Shown piece after piece: positions 18,257-27,566 of a DNA stretch of 64,000 nucleotides. The translations under genes and the position numbers were made by a program. The stretch covers positions 173,327-237,326 of the forward strand of contig MEPO01000027.1 in NCBI GenBank assembly GCA_001769805.1. The letters run 5' to 3'. Origin of the DNA: Bdellovibrionales bacterium GWA1_52_35 (lineage in GTDB: Bacteria; Bdellovibrionota; UBA1018). The notes below the pieces were generated by a model. It saw only the letters and a list, made by a program, of their open reading frames with translations. It searched no databases and was not told where the DNA came from. Position 1 is the first letter of the stretch. Every line of letters begins with the position of its first letter.

Positions 18257-20189
18257 CCGTCAGTACCTGAAGGCACTCGTCTTTGCTCTGGTCCTCTGCT
18301 CGGGGGCTTGGGCCGCCCCAGCTGCCGATCTCACGGCTTATAAAGAAATTCAGACGCTTTTTGCCAAGGGTGCCCTGGAACTGGCCAAATCCAAAAGTGA
18401 GGCTTTTAAAACTCAATATCCCGAAAGCACCCAAACAGGCAGCGTGGAGAACCTTCTGGGTCTGATCTTTGTGCTGAACAAAGAGCCCAAGGACGCGGTA
18501 CCGCATTTCGAACGTGCGCTGGAACTCGGGGCAAATGCTCCAAATTTCAAGCACTATGTCTTGTACAACCTGGCCACCGCCCAATACCAGATTGAAGATT
18601 TTGAAGATTCTCAAGAAACCCTGGACAAAATCCGTCCTGAGCTTCTGGATGCCAATAACCGGATCAAATTTCTGCATCTGAAATCACAGCTTCTGACCAA
18701 AAGGGGGGACTTCGCCAAGTCCGCGCGGGAAATTCTGACGAATGCCCCGCCCTCAAAGGCAAAACCGGATGCTCCGGATTTAAAAGATTCCTTTGATACG
18801 ATCCTGGACCTCGCACTCACCAAAATTGAAGATCTGGCTGTACTCGAAAATTTATATGCCGATTTTCCCTCCCAGCCCCGCTCTGAACATATTCTGCTCG
18901 AGCTGACCCGACGGGCAGTTACCAGCCAAAATGCAGCCAAAGCCCATCATTATCTTAAACTGCTGAGCCTTGATTATCCGAAAACGGCATCCTACCAGCT
19001 TGCACTCGAAGCCGCGCGATCGGTTCAAGAGGCAGGTCCGGTGAATACGATGGCAATCGGGGTTTTGTTGCCACTGAAAGGGCGTTTTTCGAAATTCGGG
19101 CAACGCTCCCTGGAAGGCATCCAGCAAGCTCTCGGTATCTTCAATGAGGAAGAGCCCGACAGCAAAATCACTCTTTATATTGAAGACAGCGGCGAAGAAC
19201 CTGAACAGGCCATCGCCGGGCTCAATCGCCTCGTTTATGAGCACCACGTGATCTCCATCATCGGCCCTTTGCTGGCCAAGGGGATTGATCAGGTGAGTCG
19301 GCGCGCCCAGGAATTGCGCATTCCCATTCTGACGCTGGCCCGATACACAGGAACTGAAGCAAACGAATTTGCAATTCATGCGGGCTTTACAATGAAAGCT
19401 CAGGCGCAGGAAATGGCGAAATATGCCATTCAACAATTGAAACTGACCCGTTTCGCAATTCTGGCATCGCGGGATAAAACCGGAGAAGAGAGTGCGAAAT
19501 TCTTCTGGGATGCCGTCGAAGCACTGGACGGAGAAATCGTCGGCTACGAAACTTATACGCCGGGAGAAACCGACTTTCGCCAGCCGGTGGACAAGTTGTC
19601 CGGTCTTTTTTACCCCGAGGCACGCCAGCGCGAGCTGGACGAACTGGCGAAGGCCCGTGAAGAAAACCAGATCAAGAAACGAACCCGTAAAACAGAGAAA
19701 TTCTTTGGTTTGCCTCCGATCGTCGATTACCAGGCGGTCTTCATACCGGACGAACCCAAGGTGACCGGCCAGATTCTGCCCACTTTTGCTTACCGCGACG
19801 TTGACGGCGTGAACTTTCTAGGCACTGCCGCCTGGAACTCCCCGGAATTGTTTTTACGGGCACAGCAATACGCGAATAGGGCGATTTTTTCGGATGTTTT
19901 TCATTCGGATCCCAAGTCAAAACTGGCCGGGCGGTTCATCGAAAAGTTCACCGCAACTTTTGAACATGAGCCCACCGCGCTGGAAGCAGTGGCCTACGAT
20001 GCGACAAAAGTACTCGAATATCTGCTGAATCAGGGCCTAGCCAACCGCACCGAACTCCTCGATAAATTGAAGGATCTGCAGGATTTTAACGGCGTAACCG
20101 GGAAGTTCTCCTATAACGACGGCCAGTTGGTACGCACTCCGCAGTTCCTGGTCATTCAGAACGGCGTCATCACGGAAGCGACCCGCTGA
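18249..20189 (+). CDS. LpoA-like protein: TPR region plus periplasmic-binding-protein fold
   Basis: 646 aa, probable TTG start overlapping the last 8 bases of dnaJ. A signal peptide ([21 protein letters not shown]) is followed by a helical TPR-type region to about residue 250 and a type I periplasmic binding fold ([61 protein letters not shown]) to the end. The same architecture is found in LpoA, the outer-membrane activator of penicillin-binding proteins, and in 'ABC substrate-binding' proteins of delta-like proteobacteria. No lipobox Cys is at the cleavage point, so it may be soluble. No ABC transporter genes lie beside it, which favours an LpoA-like role. Confidence 0.82.
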   Translation: MNNRQYLKALVFALVLCSGAWAAPAADLTAYKEIQTLFAKGALELAKSKSEAFKTQYPESTQTGSVENLLGLIFVLNKEPKDAVPHFERALELGANAPNFKHYVLYNLATAQYQIEDFEDSQETLDKIRPELLDANNRIKFLHLKSQLLTKRGDFAKSAREILTNAPPSKAKPDAPDLKDSFDTILDLALTKIEDLAVLENLYADFPSQPRSEHILLELTRRAVTSQNAAKAHHYLKLLSLDYPKTASYQLALEAARSVQEAGPVNTMAIGVLLPLKGRFSKFGQRSLEGIQQALGIFNEEEPDSKITLYIEDSGEEPEQAIAGLNRLVYEHHVISIIGPLLAKGIDQVSRRAQELRIPILTLARYTGTEANEFAIHAGFTMKAQAQEMAKYAIQQLKLTRFAILASRDKTGEESAKFFWDAVEALDGEIVGYETYTPGETDFRQPVDKLSGLFYPEARQRELDELAKAREENQIKKRTRKTEKFFGLPPIVDYQAVFIPDEPKVTGQILPTFAYRDVDGVNFLGTAAWNSPELFLRAQQYANRAIFSDVFHSDPKSKLAGRFIEKFTATFEHEPTALEAVAYDATKVLEYLLNQGLANRTELLDKLKDLQDFNGVTGKFSYNDGQLVRTPQFLVIQNGVITEATR

Positions 20190-20354
20190 TCCAGCGCTGT
20201 CAGATTTTTGGCGCCTGGAGCCCGGTAAATTCTACCGATTGGCATCCAGCCCGAGCACGATCATACTTGAAGTAAGAGGAACTGCCGGAAATTCCGCAGC
20301 ATTCTCTTTAGGTCCCCGCTCAGGATGGGCGGGAACAAAACGTCAGGAGGACGC

Positions 20355-21761
20355 GTGGGCTTCAGAACTGACCCAACAGGTGGGGGTCAATTCAAACCGC
20401 AGATCAAGCAGATCATGGAGGCGGAGGTACAGCCCCTGCGTCAGCTTGAAGCGCGTAAAACTCGCGAAGAAGCTCGCCTCAAACTATTCCAGGACTTCAA
20501 AGGCAAGTTTGCCGGCATTGATAAAGCACTCATGGATGTCGCGAGTTTCGCAAAACTTCGCGAACTCAAAGTGGACATGGGGGACGGACAGAACCTTGCG
20601 AGTGTCACCCTGGACAAAGAGAAGGCGCAGCCTGGAAGCTATACGGTACAAATTGATTCTCTCGCAGCGCGAAGTTCACTCATCACCAACGGTTTTGAGG
20701 ACCCGGATGAACCCATCCTGGGTATCGGCTTCATTGTCATGGGCCTGGCAAATGGTGAGAGCGCCGAAATATTTGTCGACGAAGATCATGCAAGTCTGCG
20801 GGGCGTAGCCAATCTCATTACCAATCACGAGAATTCCCCCGTCCGGGCCGCCGTTATCAAGGATGCCAGCAATTCAGACGAACCCTGGAAGCTGATTCTC
20901 ACTGCCAAGAAGGAAGGCGAAATCAATTCCATCGACTTTCCGGAGTTTTATTTTCTGGATGGTACGCAGGACTTTTACATAGACGACCAGAAAGAATCAC
21001 AGAACGCCCGGATTCTCGTCGATGGCTTCCCCATCGAGCTCGAAAGCAATGATGTCGCAGACTTCCTGCCGGGATTAGGCATGCACCTGAAGCAGGCCAG
21101 ACCCGAGCAGCCCTTCAACATCACTGTCAGCGAAGATCACGTCAAAGTGTCTGGCAAGATCAAAGGTCTCGTTGACCAGTTGAACGGTGTCCTGCAATTT
21201 ATTATTCAGCAAAATACAATCGATTCAAAGAGCGATACCCGATCGAGCTTTGCCGGCGATACGGGGCTTCAAACGATAGAATTCCGCTTGCGCAATCTGC
21301 TGCACGAGGGCTTTCCGGTGGGAGACCCGCAGGGCGATGACTTCCGCCTGGTCTTTCTCAATCAGATCGGTCTGGAATTCGACAAGAATGGTCAGATCTC
21401 CTTCAAGGAAGAAAAGTTCCAGAAGGCTTTGGAAAAAGATTTCAAGGGCGTGGCAGAGGCGGTCACGGGTGGTTTTGGGTTTGCCTTTCAAATGCGTGAA
21501 GTCATCTCGAATTATACACGAGCTGGAGACGGACTCCTGAACATGCGGGAACAGGGCCTCCGTTCAAGAATCACGGAAATGGACCGTCAGATCGACGGAA
21601 AGATCAAAGTTCTGGAGCGGAAGCAGCAGGGCTTGGTCGACAAATTTTCAAAACTGGAAGGCACGCTCGCCAATATGCAGAGACAGCAACAGTATCTCTC
21701 CGCAGCCCTTCCGGGAGGGGGTGGTGGCGGCAATATCATCTCCCAGTTAATGGGCGGATAA
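20355..21761 (+). CDS. fliD: Flagellar hook-associated protein 2 (filament cap) FliD
   Basis: 468 aa from the GTG at 20355, which has AGGAGG four bases upstream; the ATG at 20325 has no such site. The N-terminal FliD domain (IKQIMEAEVQPLRQLEARKTREEARLKLFQDFKGKFAGIDKALMDVASFAKLRE, then ASVTLDKEKAQPGSYTVQIDSLA) and the C-terminal coiled-coil D0/D1 part (DGLLNMREQGLRSRITEMDRQIDGKIKVLERKQQGLVDKFSKLEGTLANMQRQQQYLSAAL) are typical. FliD caps the growing flagellum and folds flagellin. fliS follows 20 bases later. Confidence 0.93.
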   Translation: MGFRTDPTGGGQFKPQIKQIMEAEVQPLRQLEARKTREEARLKLFQDFKGKFAGIDKALMDVASFAKLRELKVDMGDGQNLASVTLDKEKAQPGSYTVQIDSLAARSSLITNGFEDPDEPILGIGFIVMGLANGESAEIFVDEDHASLRGVANLITNHENSPVRAAVIKDASNSDEPWKLILTAKKEGEINSIDFPEFYFLDGTQDFYIDDQKESQNARILVDGFPIELESNDVADFLPGLGMHLKQARPEQPFNITVSEDHVKVSGKIKGLVDQLNGVLQFIIQQNTIDSKSDTRSSFAGDTGLQTIEFRLRNLLHEGFPVGDPQGDDFRLVFLNQIGLEFDKNGQISFKEEKFQKALEKDFKGVAEAVTGGFGFAFQMREVISNYTRAGDGLLNMREQGLRSRITEMDRQIDGKIKVLERKQQGLVDKFSKLEGTLANMQRQQQYLSAALPGGGGGGNIISQLMGG

Positions 21762-21781
21762 TTTAGCAAAGGAAAAAAGCC

Positions 21782-22177
21782 ATGGCCGGACCGTACGGAG
21801 CAAATCAATACAAGCAAACCTCAATTATGACAGCCAGCAAGGGACAGATACTGCTCATGCTTTATGAAGCAGCCATAAGAAACGTCAAAAAAGCGTCACT
21901 CGCGATTGAAAAAAACGACATGGTGACCAAGGGCACATCCATCGGGAAGGCGCACGACATTCTTAATGAACTGGTCAATACTCTGGATTTTGAAGTCGGA
22001 GGAAACATTGCCCAAGAGCTCGAACGGCTATATAGTTTTATGATAGAGACGCTCATTAAAGCAAATATTGAGAACTCTAAGGACAAGTTGGCAAACATCC
22101 AGCATCTGCTGGAAACTTTATTGGAGGGCTGGAGAGGCGCTGTGATGCAAGTGAATAAATCCACTGCCGCAAAGTAG
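21782..22177 (+). CDS. fliS: Flagellin export chaperone FliS
   Basis: 131 aa. YGANQYKQTSIMTASKGQILLMLYEAAIRNVKKASLAIEKNDMVTKGTSIGKAHDILNELVNTLDFEVGGNIAQELERLYSFMIETLIKAN contains the FliS landmarks (Y-x-x-x-x-(I/V)-x-T-(A/S)-s-p-x-x-L-(I/L)-x-x-L-Y-(E/D)-x-(A/L) and the LDFE-GGxIAxxLxxLY motif). It binds the flagellin C-terminus in the cytoplasm to prevent premature polymerisation. It lies between fliD and the chaperone-like gene. Confidence 0.97.
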   Translation: MAGPYGANQYKQTSIMTASKGQILLMLYEAAIRNVKKASLAIEKNDMVTKGTSIGKAHDILNELVNTLDFEVGGNIAQELERLYSFMIETLIKANIENSKDKLANIQHLLETLLEGWRGAVMQVNKSTAAK

Positions 22178-22201
22178 TACAGCACAACTCCTCGTATCTA
22201 C

Positions 22202-22630
22202 ATGGAAGTGATACGCCTGCTGAAAAGCAAAAACCGTTGTCTTGAGCAATTCCTCGAACTTTCCGAAGAATTTCTGAAAACAATCGAGACCGGAAATTTC
22301 TCCGATCTCGAGACTTTCTACAAGAAACGCGACCGGATCCTCAAAGGGTTTGACCTGTTTGATCGCAAGCTGACCGAAACCCTCGAGCTGCTTCCCAAAA
22401 ATTCCTTCGATGCTGAGCTGGCCGCACAAGTAGAGCAGGCACTCAATATGAAGGCGGCACTGATTGGAAGAATCGCCGCGACCGACCAGAAGATCGTTGA
22501 CGCAATCCAGGAAGAGAAACTCCGGATTACAAAAGAGATGGCAAATTCCCAAAAGCAAACCTCTACCGTGAAAAAATTCAAAAGTAGCTGGGTCGGGGAA
22601 TCTGGAGAGGATTTGGACAGGAAGTTATGA
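22202..22630 (+). CDS. FlgN/FliT-like putative flagellar chaperone
   Basis: 142 aa, entirely helical with heptad-like patterning (LLKSKNRCLEQFLELSEEFLKTIETGNFSDLETFYKKRDRIL). Size, helical content and position immediately after fliD-fliS match FliT or FlgN-type export chaperones, which bind FliD or FlgK/FlgL, but the sequence similarity is too weak for a firm family call. Its stop overlaps the start of the next gene (ATGA), so translation is coupled. Confidence 0.75.
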   Translation: MEVIRLLKSKNRCLEQFLELSEEFLKTIETGNFSDLETFYKKRDRILKGFDLFDRKLTETLELLPKNSFDAELAAQVEQALNMKAALIGRIAATDQKIVDAIQEEKLRITKEMANSQKQTSTVKKFKSSWVGESGEDLDRKL

Positions 22631-23841
22631 ATGAAGGATCCAAGGATTTCGGAGAGACAATCCAGAAAGCGCTGAGCGACCAGCTGCTTCACGGCAGCGT
22701 GGACCTTGTGGACATTGTCCCGATCCCTAAACATGGTGATCGCATGGTTCGCCTGCAGACCTTACAGGAGGCGCTGGAAGAATTCGAGAACACCGCCTCT
22801 GCGGAAGGAACGATCGGGTATCTCATTCAGGTCCGTCCTGCGCGTAACACCACCCATTCAATACAGGATAGTAGCCCCTCCAGTCCACAGGGCCCACACG
22901 GCCCATCGGTTCACAAGCCGATGGTGGACGGAACTTATCTTCCCAGTGGGAAGTTGAATACGCAGTTCCTGCTCAGGAATGCCGATCTTCTATTTGCGGC
23001 CGGCGAATACAATCTCGCCCGCAACATATATAAAGCGATACTTGCCTCCGGAGAAAATACGGCCATCGCACTGTTCGGACTCGCAAAGTGCTTCGAAACC
23101 GATGGCAAATTCAAAGAGGCGCAGGTCAATTACGAGGAATCCATCGCTTATCACGGAACGCTGAACACGTACCAAGCCCTCGCCTCCCTGCATATCGCCC
23201 AGAAACAGCATGCACAGGCTGCCGACGTCCTGAACCGCGCCTTGCATCTCAAAGACCTGACCAATCAGCAGCGTTTTTATCTGCACCGAGAAGGCGGTAA
23301 TGCCTGTCTGCGTTCGGAAAATACTGCTCAGGCGAGCATTCATTTTCAAAAAGCCATTGAGCTGGACCCCACCGCCAATGAGGTGCGCTCAGATCTCGGT
23401 ACGGCTTATCTGCACGAGGGAAAGACGGAGCAAGCCGTTCGTTGCTTCCAAGAGGCCGTTTCGTCGAATCCCAAAAGCGGTCAGGCGCTCTCCGGGCTTG
23501 GGCACTGTGCTCTGGCCCAAAACGACAAGCGGGCCGCACACGATTTCTTCTCGCAGTCACTCCGGCTCAATCTCGACAATCCCGTCGCGGTATTTCATCT
23601 TGTGAAATGCGCTTACGAGCTGAAAAGTTACGCGACTGCCGCGGATATTCTCGAACAATACATCGAGATCGCTCCGATCAATGCCAACCTGCTCTACAGC
23701 CTGGCAGGTTTGCATTTTCACCTGAGTCGGTACGATGACGCGCGCTCCACGGTGAATAAACTGTTTCAGATTGCCCCAAACCATGCCGGAGCGAAGGATC
23801 TCTCCGTGCTGATCGATCGGTATGTTGGACCGCTAATTTAG
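22627..23841 (+). CDS. Tetratricopeptide-repeat protein in flagellar block
   Basis: 404 aa. An N-terminal region of about 100 residues with no recognised fold is followed by a Ser/Pro-rich linker, then some eight TPR units from about residue 115 to 390 (for example YNLARNIYKAILASGENTAIALFGLAKCFETDGKFKEAQVNYEES; ANEVRSDLGTAYLHEGKTEQAVRCFQEAVSSNP). No signal peptide, so cytoplasmic. TPR arrays scaffold protein complexes, and TPR proteins next to glycosyltransferases are common in flagellar or pilus glycosylation loci. It overlaps the chaperone-like gene by 4 bases. Confidence 0.85.
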   Translation: MNEGSKDFGETIQKALSDQLLHGSVDLVDIVPIPKHGDRMVRLQTLQEALEEFENTASAEGTIGYLIQVRPARNTTHSIQDSSPSSPQGPHGPSVHKPMVDGTYLPSGKLNTQFLLRNADLLFAAGEYNLARNIYKAILASGENTAIALFGLAKCFETDGKFKEAQVNYEESIAYHGTLNTYQALASLHIAQKQHAQAADVLNRALHLKDLTNQQRFYLHREGGNACLRSENTAQASIHFQKAIELDPTANEVRSDLGTAYLHEGKTEQAVRCFQEAVSSNPKSGQALSGLGHCALAQNDKRAAHDFFSQSLRLNLDNPVAVFHLVKCAYELKSYATAADILEQYIEIAPINANLLYSLAGLHFHLSRYDDARSTVNKLFQIAPNHAGAKDLSVLIDRYVGPLI

Positions 23842-23882
23842 CTCGAAAGAGCTGCCAGGGTTCAACTCTGTCAGGAGGACAG

Positions 23883-24059
23883 ATGTCACCGCAATTCAGT
23901 CTTTTGCAAGGCGAGATCAAAGAAAATCCAGAAATCGATTCTGGCGATGTTGAAAATCTGCTTGAAGCATTCCTTCAGGCTCTTCTCGAAGAGCAGCCCT
24001 CTTTGAAAAGCGCCGGCAAATCCTCCGTCCTCCTGGAGTCGAAAGCAGGATCATCGTGA
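23883..24059 (+). CDS. Small 58-aa acidic protein between TPR and GT9 genes
   Basis: Starts at the ATG at 23883 after a strong CAGGAGG site. The peptide begins MSPQFSLLQGEIKENPEIDS, and continues with an acidic amphipathic helix (VENLLEAFLQALLEEQPSL) and a Lys/Ser tail. The stop overlaps the GTG start of the glycosyltransferase gene by 4 bases (GTGA), a translational-coupling arrangement, which argues that it is genuinely translated. No family was recognised. It could be an accessory subunit of the glycosyltransferase (inference). Confidence 0.7.
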   Translation: MSPQFSLLQGEIKENPEIDSGDVENLLEAFLQALLEEQPSLKSAGKSSVLLESKAGSS

Positions 24060-25918
24060 CGGCCTCTGCGGGGGTTTCCACGGAAAAGAAGCCGATCCGG
24101 TGCATCGTCATCCAGCTCGCACGTTTGGGTGACACACTCCAAAGCCTGATGGCGCTCAAGGCAGCCAAAGAGCTGTATCCTGAACTCGAGATCTGCTTTG
24201 TGGCTCGCGAGGGCTTTGCGGCCGCGGCACAGCGGGTCTCCTGGCTCGACAAGGTGATCACGCTCCCGAGCGACGCGCTCCTGGACCCGGTTCTCTCAGG
24301 AGATTCGTCCAGACATCAGGCGATGAAAGAGCTTGCTCGCTGGTCGGCGAATATCATTTCAAGACCCTGGGATATCGCGGTCAACTGGTCCTATTCCGAA
24401 GCCAGCAGTTATCTCACTGCCCTGATTGCAGCTAAAGTGAAGCTAGGCTACTCACGTCGCAAGGATCTTTCGCTTTCAGCCATGGATGGCTGGAGTCATT
24501 ATCTCCAGTCGATCGTTCAAGGCGGAATTCCGCAAAACATTCACCTGACTGACATCCTGACGACGCAACTGCTTACCGCCTTGCAGATTCATTATGGTGA
24601 ACCGTCTGCTTCGGGAAATGTACCTGCAACTTCTAAAAGCTTTTTCTCTGCCGAAATCGACGACTTCTGTACGATCCTTCACTCTGACTGGACCAAGCGG
24701 GACCTCTCACGCCGCTGGATTGCCATTCAGCTCGGAGCCGCACGCGCCGACAAGGCCTGGAATCCCTCAAAATGGGCAAAGGTCGCCTCCTTGATATCCG
24801 CCAGGCACCCGGAATATCGGTTTGTGCTCATAGGAGGCAAGGACGAGCAGACGCGAGGACGGGCGTTTTTGAAGGAGTGGGAATCGCTTCAGCAGGACCC
24901 GTCAGTTGTGCTGAATCTCGTCGGACAAACCGGTTTTGATTTATGGGCCGCTGTCATTGCCAGCTGTCACTGGGTGTTCTCGTGTGACACAGCCGCGCTG
25001 CATTTAGCCAGTGCTCTGGGCACCCGAGTACTGAATGTATCCGTCGGGCCAGTACGGTATCTGGAAACGGGACCTTACGGCAACGCCCATTTCGTCATCA
25101 GAGCCAGCGCGAACTGCAAAGGTTGCGAATCGAACGGCGAAAAACACAGCTGCCACGAAGATGTGACACCCGAGGGCGTTTATGCCGCCTGGACCTACGC
25201 CGCAACCGAATGGTCTCATCACCGCAATCTTTCGATAGAAAAGCATTTTCAGCAACTGGGCTGGTCCGACCGGCTGGATCAGATTTCCGTTTTTCGCTCC
25301 CGAATACGTGACGTGAACGAGGGTGGCGGAGTGAATTTCGAGCCCCTTTGCCGCAGACCGCTGACTGCAGCACTTTGGTCCGGCAAAGTAATCGAACAAG
25401 TGGCCCGCTCCTGGTACTGCGGCTGGACGCCCGAGATCGGAAAAGATCTCTCGCGTGAGGACATCGGGCCGGACCTTGTAAAAGTGCTGCGGGAGCTTGC
25501 TGAGAGCGCTGAAGTGCTTGCAAGAGTTTGTGAAGAGGCAAATCGTCTCGCAATCGTCATGACGGAGAAAAGCCGGAATCTCAAATCAGAGCGCCTGATG
25601 TCACTTCAGGACCGCACCGACCTTCACGTTCTTTCCACGAATTTGCAAGAACTGGATAACCTGATTCATCGCCTCGGTGCTAACCACAAACCGCTTCAGG
25701 GCTTCTCCCAAATGGCCCGGGTGCTGATGCATAATCTTGCCGGAAAGAAGCTCTGGGAGATTGCCGACGAAAGTGCGATTTCTTATCGTCAGCTGGCGGA
25801 TGGCGCGAGTCTTTACCTCTCTTGGGTGAATCACTCGCTTGCCCTTGCGAAACCCAAGGCACTCAATCTGGAATTGATTCAGAGACCCGGTGTGGAACGT
25901 CCTTTTTCGGCTGAGTAA
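24056..25918 (+). CDS. GT9 family (heptosyltransferase-like) glycosyltransferase with C-terminal extension
   Basis: 620 aa with a GTG start coupled to the preceding small ORF. Residues 15-365 form a GT-B GT9 fold: IVIQLARLGDTLQSLMALKAAKELYPELEICFVA at the N-terminus and FSCDTAALHLASALGTRVLNVSVGP as the nucleotide-sugar binding motif. GT9 enzymes usually transfer heptose to lipid A-core, but a stretch of about 250 residues beyond the fold is not part of ordinary WaaC/WaaF (about 350 aa). Located behind fliD-fliS-TPR, a role in flagellin or cap glycosylation is more likely than LPS core synthesis (inference). Its 3' end overlaps the opposing MBL gene by 40 bases. Confidence 0.82.
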   Translation: MTASAGVSTEKKPIRCIVIQLARLGDTLQSLMALKAAKELYPELEICFVAREGFAAAAQRVSWLDKVITLPSDALLDPVLSGDSSRHQAMKELARWSANIISRPWDIAVNWSYSEASSYLTALIAAKVKLGYSRRKDLSLSAMDGWSHYLQSIVQGGIPQNIHLTDILTTQLLTALQIHYGEPSASGNVPATSKSFFSAEIDDFCTILHSDWTKRDLSRRWIAIQLGAARADKAWNPSKWAKVASLISARHPEYRFVLIGGKDEQTRGRAFLKEWESLQQDPSVVLNLVGQTGFDLWAAVIASCHWVFSCDTAALHLASALGTRVLNVSVGPVRYLETGPYGNAHFVIRASANCKGCESNGEKHSCHEDVTPEGVYAAWTYAATEWSHHRNLSIEKHFQQLGWSDRLDQISVFRSRIRDVNEGGGVNFEPLCRRPLTAALWSGKVIEQVARSWYCGWTPEIGKDLSREDIGPDLVKVLRELAESAEVLARVCEEANRLAIVMTEKSRNLKSERLMSLQDRTDLHVLSTNLQELDNLIHRLGANHKPLQGFSQMARVLMHNLAGKKLWEIADESAISYRQLADGASLYLSWVNHSLALAKPKALNLELIQRPGVERPFSAE

Positions 25919-26814
25919 GCGATTCCCGCGGCATTCAGCTCGATATCCATTTTCACGAGCGCCCAATGATCTGGGGTGAGATTCGCCGAAGCCCAGTATT
26001 TCACCAGGAACTTCCGTAGCTCGGCCTCACAATATTTAACCAGTTCCTTCCCAATCAAATCAGAGGCGCCAGCACGCTTTTCCAGCTGCTCGGAAAACTC
26101 AAGTTGTTCCAGCAAGGACGTTTTGGCGGCAGCAATCCAATCAATGGTTCCGAAATGAGTCAGAAAGGCGAAACTCGCCCCGGTAGCGGCAATTCTTTGC
26201 ACACTTGCTTTGGCTTCCGCAGCATTGAATTCAGTCGGGCTGCTTGAGGGAAATATGTGCTTACCGGATTTTTGAAGCGCCGGATAAGCGAGCCCAAAGG
26301 AATCCCCGGTGAAGACCCCGCTCAAAACTGGATCATGGATGCAAAAATGATGATTCGCATGCCCTCGCGTATGGAGGAATTCGAGTTCCGAGGAGCCAAA
26401 AGGAATTTTCTCGCCGTCTGCGGGCGAATAAACCCGCTCGACCGGAACACCACTGAGTTTTCCGTAGAGCCTTTCGAAGGTTTCATCACCATAAACCTGG
26501 CGAGCACTGGCCTCCAGACGCGAAGGATCGACAACGTGTTTCCGCGCCCTGGGGTGACAGAGTAATTTGGCCTGGGGACAGGCCTCCATCAAGGCATAGG
26601 CTCCAGCCGCATGGTCCAGATGCACATGAGTAATGATGATCCACTCCACCTGGGCTGGCTTGAGCCCCGCCTGCGCCAGTGCATCCATCATCTTGGGAAC
26701 GGCATGTACGGTATTTGTTTCAACAAAGTAGGCCCGCTGCCCCTCGTGAACCAGGTAAGCAGCTGCAAATTCTGGGTGCTCGTACTCGCAATCAATCGTC
26801 AGGATTTTTCTCAT
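25879..26814 (-). CDS. Metallo-beta-lactamase-fold hydrolase
   Basis: 311 aa from the ATG at 26814 (MRKILTIDCEYEHPEFAAAYLV); the longer frame to 26865 would run through a terminator hairpin. The metal motif HxHxDH is present (TH-VH-LDHAAG), followed by H and D ligands (HTRGHANHHFCIH, FTGDSFG) and THFG. This is a glyoxalase II/RNase Z-type MBL hydrolase; substrate unknown. The C-terminal third is a helical domain (LEQLEFSEQLEKRAGASDLIGKELVKYCEAEL) seen in several MBL proteins of the glyoxalase-like group. Start context is weak. Confidence 0.85.
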   Translation of the reverse strand: MRKILTIDCEYEHPEFAAAYLVHEGQRAYFVETNTVHAVPKMMDALAQAGLKPAQVEWIIITHVHLDHAAGAYALMEACPQAKLLCHPRARKHVVDPSRLEASARQVYGDETFERLYGKLSGVPVERVYSPADGEKIPFGSSELEFLHTRGHANHHFCIHDPVLSGVFTGDSFGLAYPALQKSGKHIFPSSSPTEFNAAEAKASVQRIAATGASFAFLTHFGTIDWIAAAKTSLLEQLEFSEQLEKRAGASDLIGKELVKYCEAELRKFLVKYWASANLTPDHWALVKMDIELNAAGIAYSAEKGRSTPGL

Positions 26815-26824
26815 ATCATCGAGA

Positions 26825-26863
26825 CAAAAAAAAGGGGCACGAGCTGAACCAGCACCATGCCCC
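26825..26863 (-). terminator. Rho-independent terminator of the DUF2934 gene
   Basis: On the minus strand, GGGGCA and TGCCCC (6 bp) enclose a nested GCTG/CAGC stem, and the hairpin is followed by a run of eight or more T. It ends 11 bases before the MBL start, so the MBL gene needs its own promoter or readthrough. Confidence 0.85.
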
Positions 26864-26887
26864 ATTCGGATTTTACAAAAATCGTTA

Positions 26888-27118
26888 TTAACGATTTGCC
26901 GTCTGGCCGGGCTTCTGCTTGCGCAGTTCTGTTTCGGCCTGCAACCAATGGTCTACCTGTGACCCGCCTTTACCTGAAAGGTAAATAACGTAGGCCCGCT
27001 CAGCAATGTCCTTTTGTGTGACATTCCAGGTAGTCATACCATTCGTCTTCGTGTTGTTCGTTGTGGTATTTGTCAGTTTAGTGGTGTTTTTCGCCACTGT
27101 TTTAGTTTTCGTTGCCAT
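26888..27118 (-). CDS. DUF2934 domain small protein
   Basis: 76 aa from the ATG at 27118, preceded by a strong GAGGAGG. The N-terminal 40 residues are low complexity, rich in Thr, Lys and Asn (AKNTTKLTNTTTNNTKTNG), a composition seen in DNA-binding or linker tails. The C-terminal half carries the DUF2934 pattern IAERAYVIYLSGKGGSQVDHWLQAETELR. Function of the family is unknown. It is followed by a strong terminator, so it is monocistronic. Confidence 0.85.
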   Translation of the reverse strand: MATKTKTVAKNTTKLTNTTTNNTKTNGMTTWNVTQKDIAERAYVIYLSGKGGSQVDHWLQAETELRKQKPGQTANR

Positions 27119-27231
27119 TCTCAAACCTCCTCTGAATTGACGAAAAGAATCTATCAGCCTTTTGACGGATAATAAAGTTCCCTTTCATCTGTTCTGGTTT
27201 TCCGGAGTCAATCCGTCCGATTGATCAAAAG

Positions 27232-27498
27232 CTATTCGTATTCTATGAAAGCCACCCATTCCCCGTGTTTGGGCGTGCTGATCACCAGACTCCAAATACG
27301 TCCGCCCCCGCTCACCAGCTGAATATTCAGGACTCGAGTGCGTGCCTGCAGGCGTCGCCGGGTCGCTTTGATGCGAATGTCTTTTCCGCCGGCCGTCAGT
27401 TTGATTTCCCCGGATTCATGGCTCAAGCTTATCCAGTATTCTCCCGCAGGAATCGGGATCATGCCACTGGTTGCATTATTTCGGATTGTAAGCCGCAT
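27232..27498 (-). CDS. Hypothetical small beta-rich protein
   Basis: 88 aa from the first ATG at 27498; TTG codons occur upstream in frame. The sequence (MRLTIRNNATSGMIPIPAGEYWISLSHESGEIKLTAGGKDIRIKATRRR) looks like a beta-strand-rich domain. No signal peptide, membrane helix or known motif is present. No clear ribosome-binding site was seen, so the start is uncertain. It is divergent from the small membrane-anchored gene at 27567. Confidence 0.5.
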   Translation of the reverse strand: MRLTIRNNATSGMIPIPAGEYWISLSHESGEIKLTAGGKDIRIKATRRRLQARTRVLNIQLVSGGGRIWSLVISTPKHGEWVAFIEYE

Positions 27499-27566
27499 AG
27501 CCAAGGTCAACAAATATGTAGCAATATTTCAACCACAATCATTGGCTTTCAGTTAAACTGGAGTAT

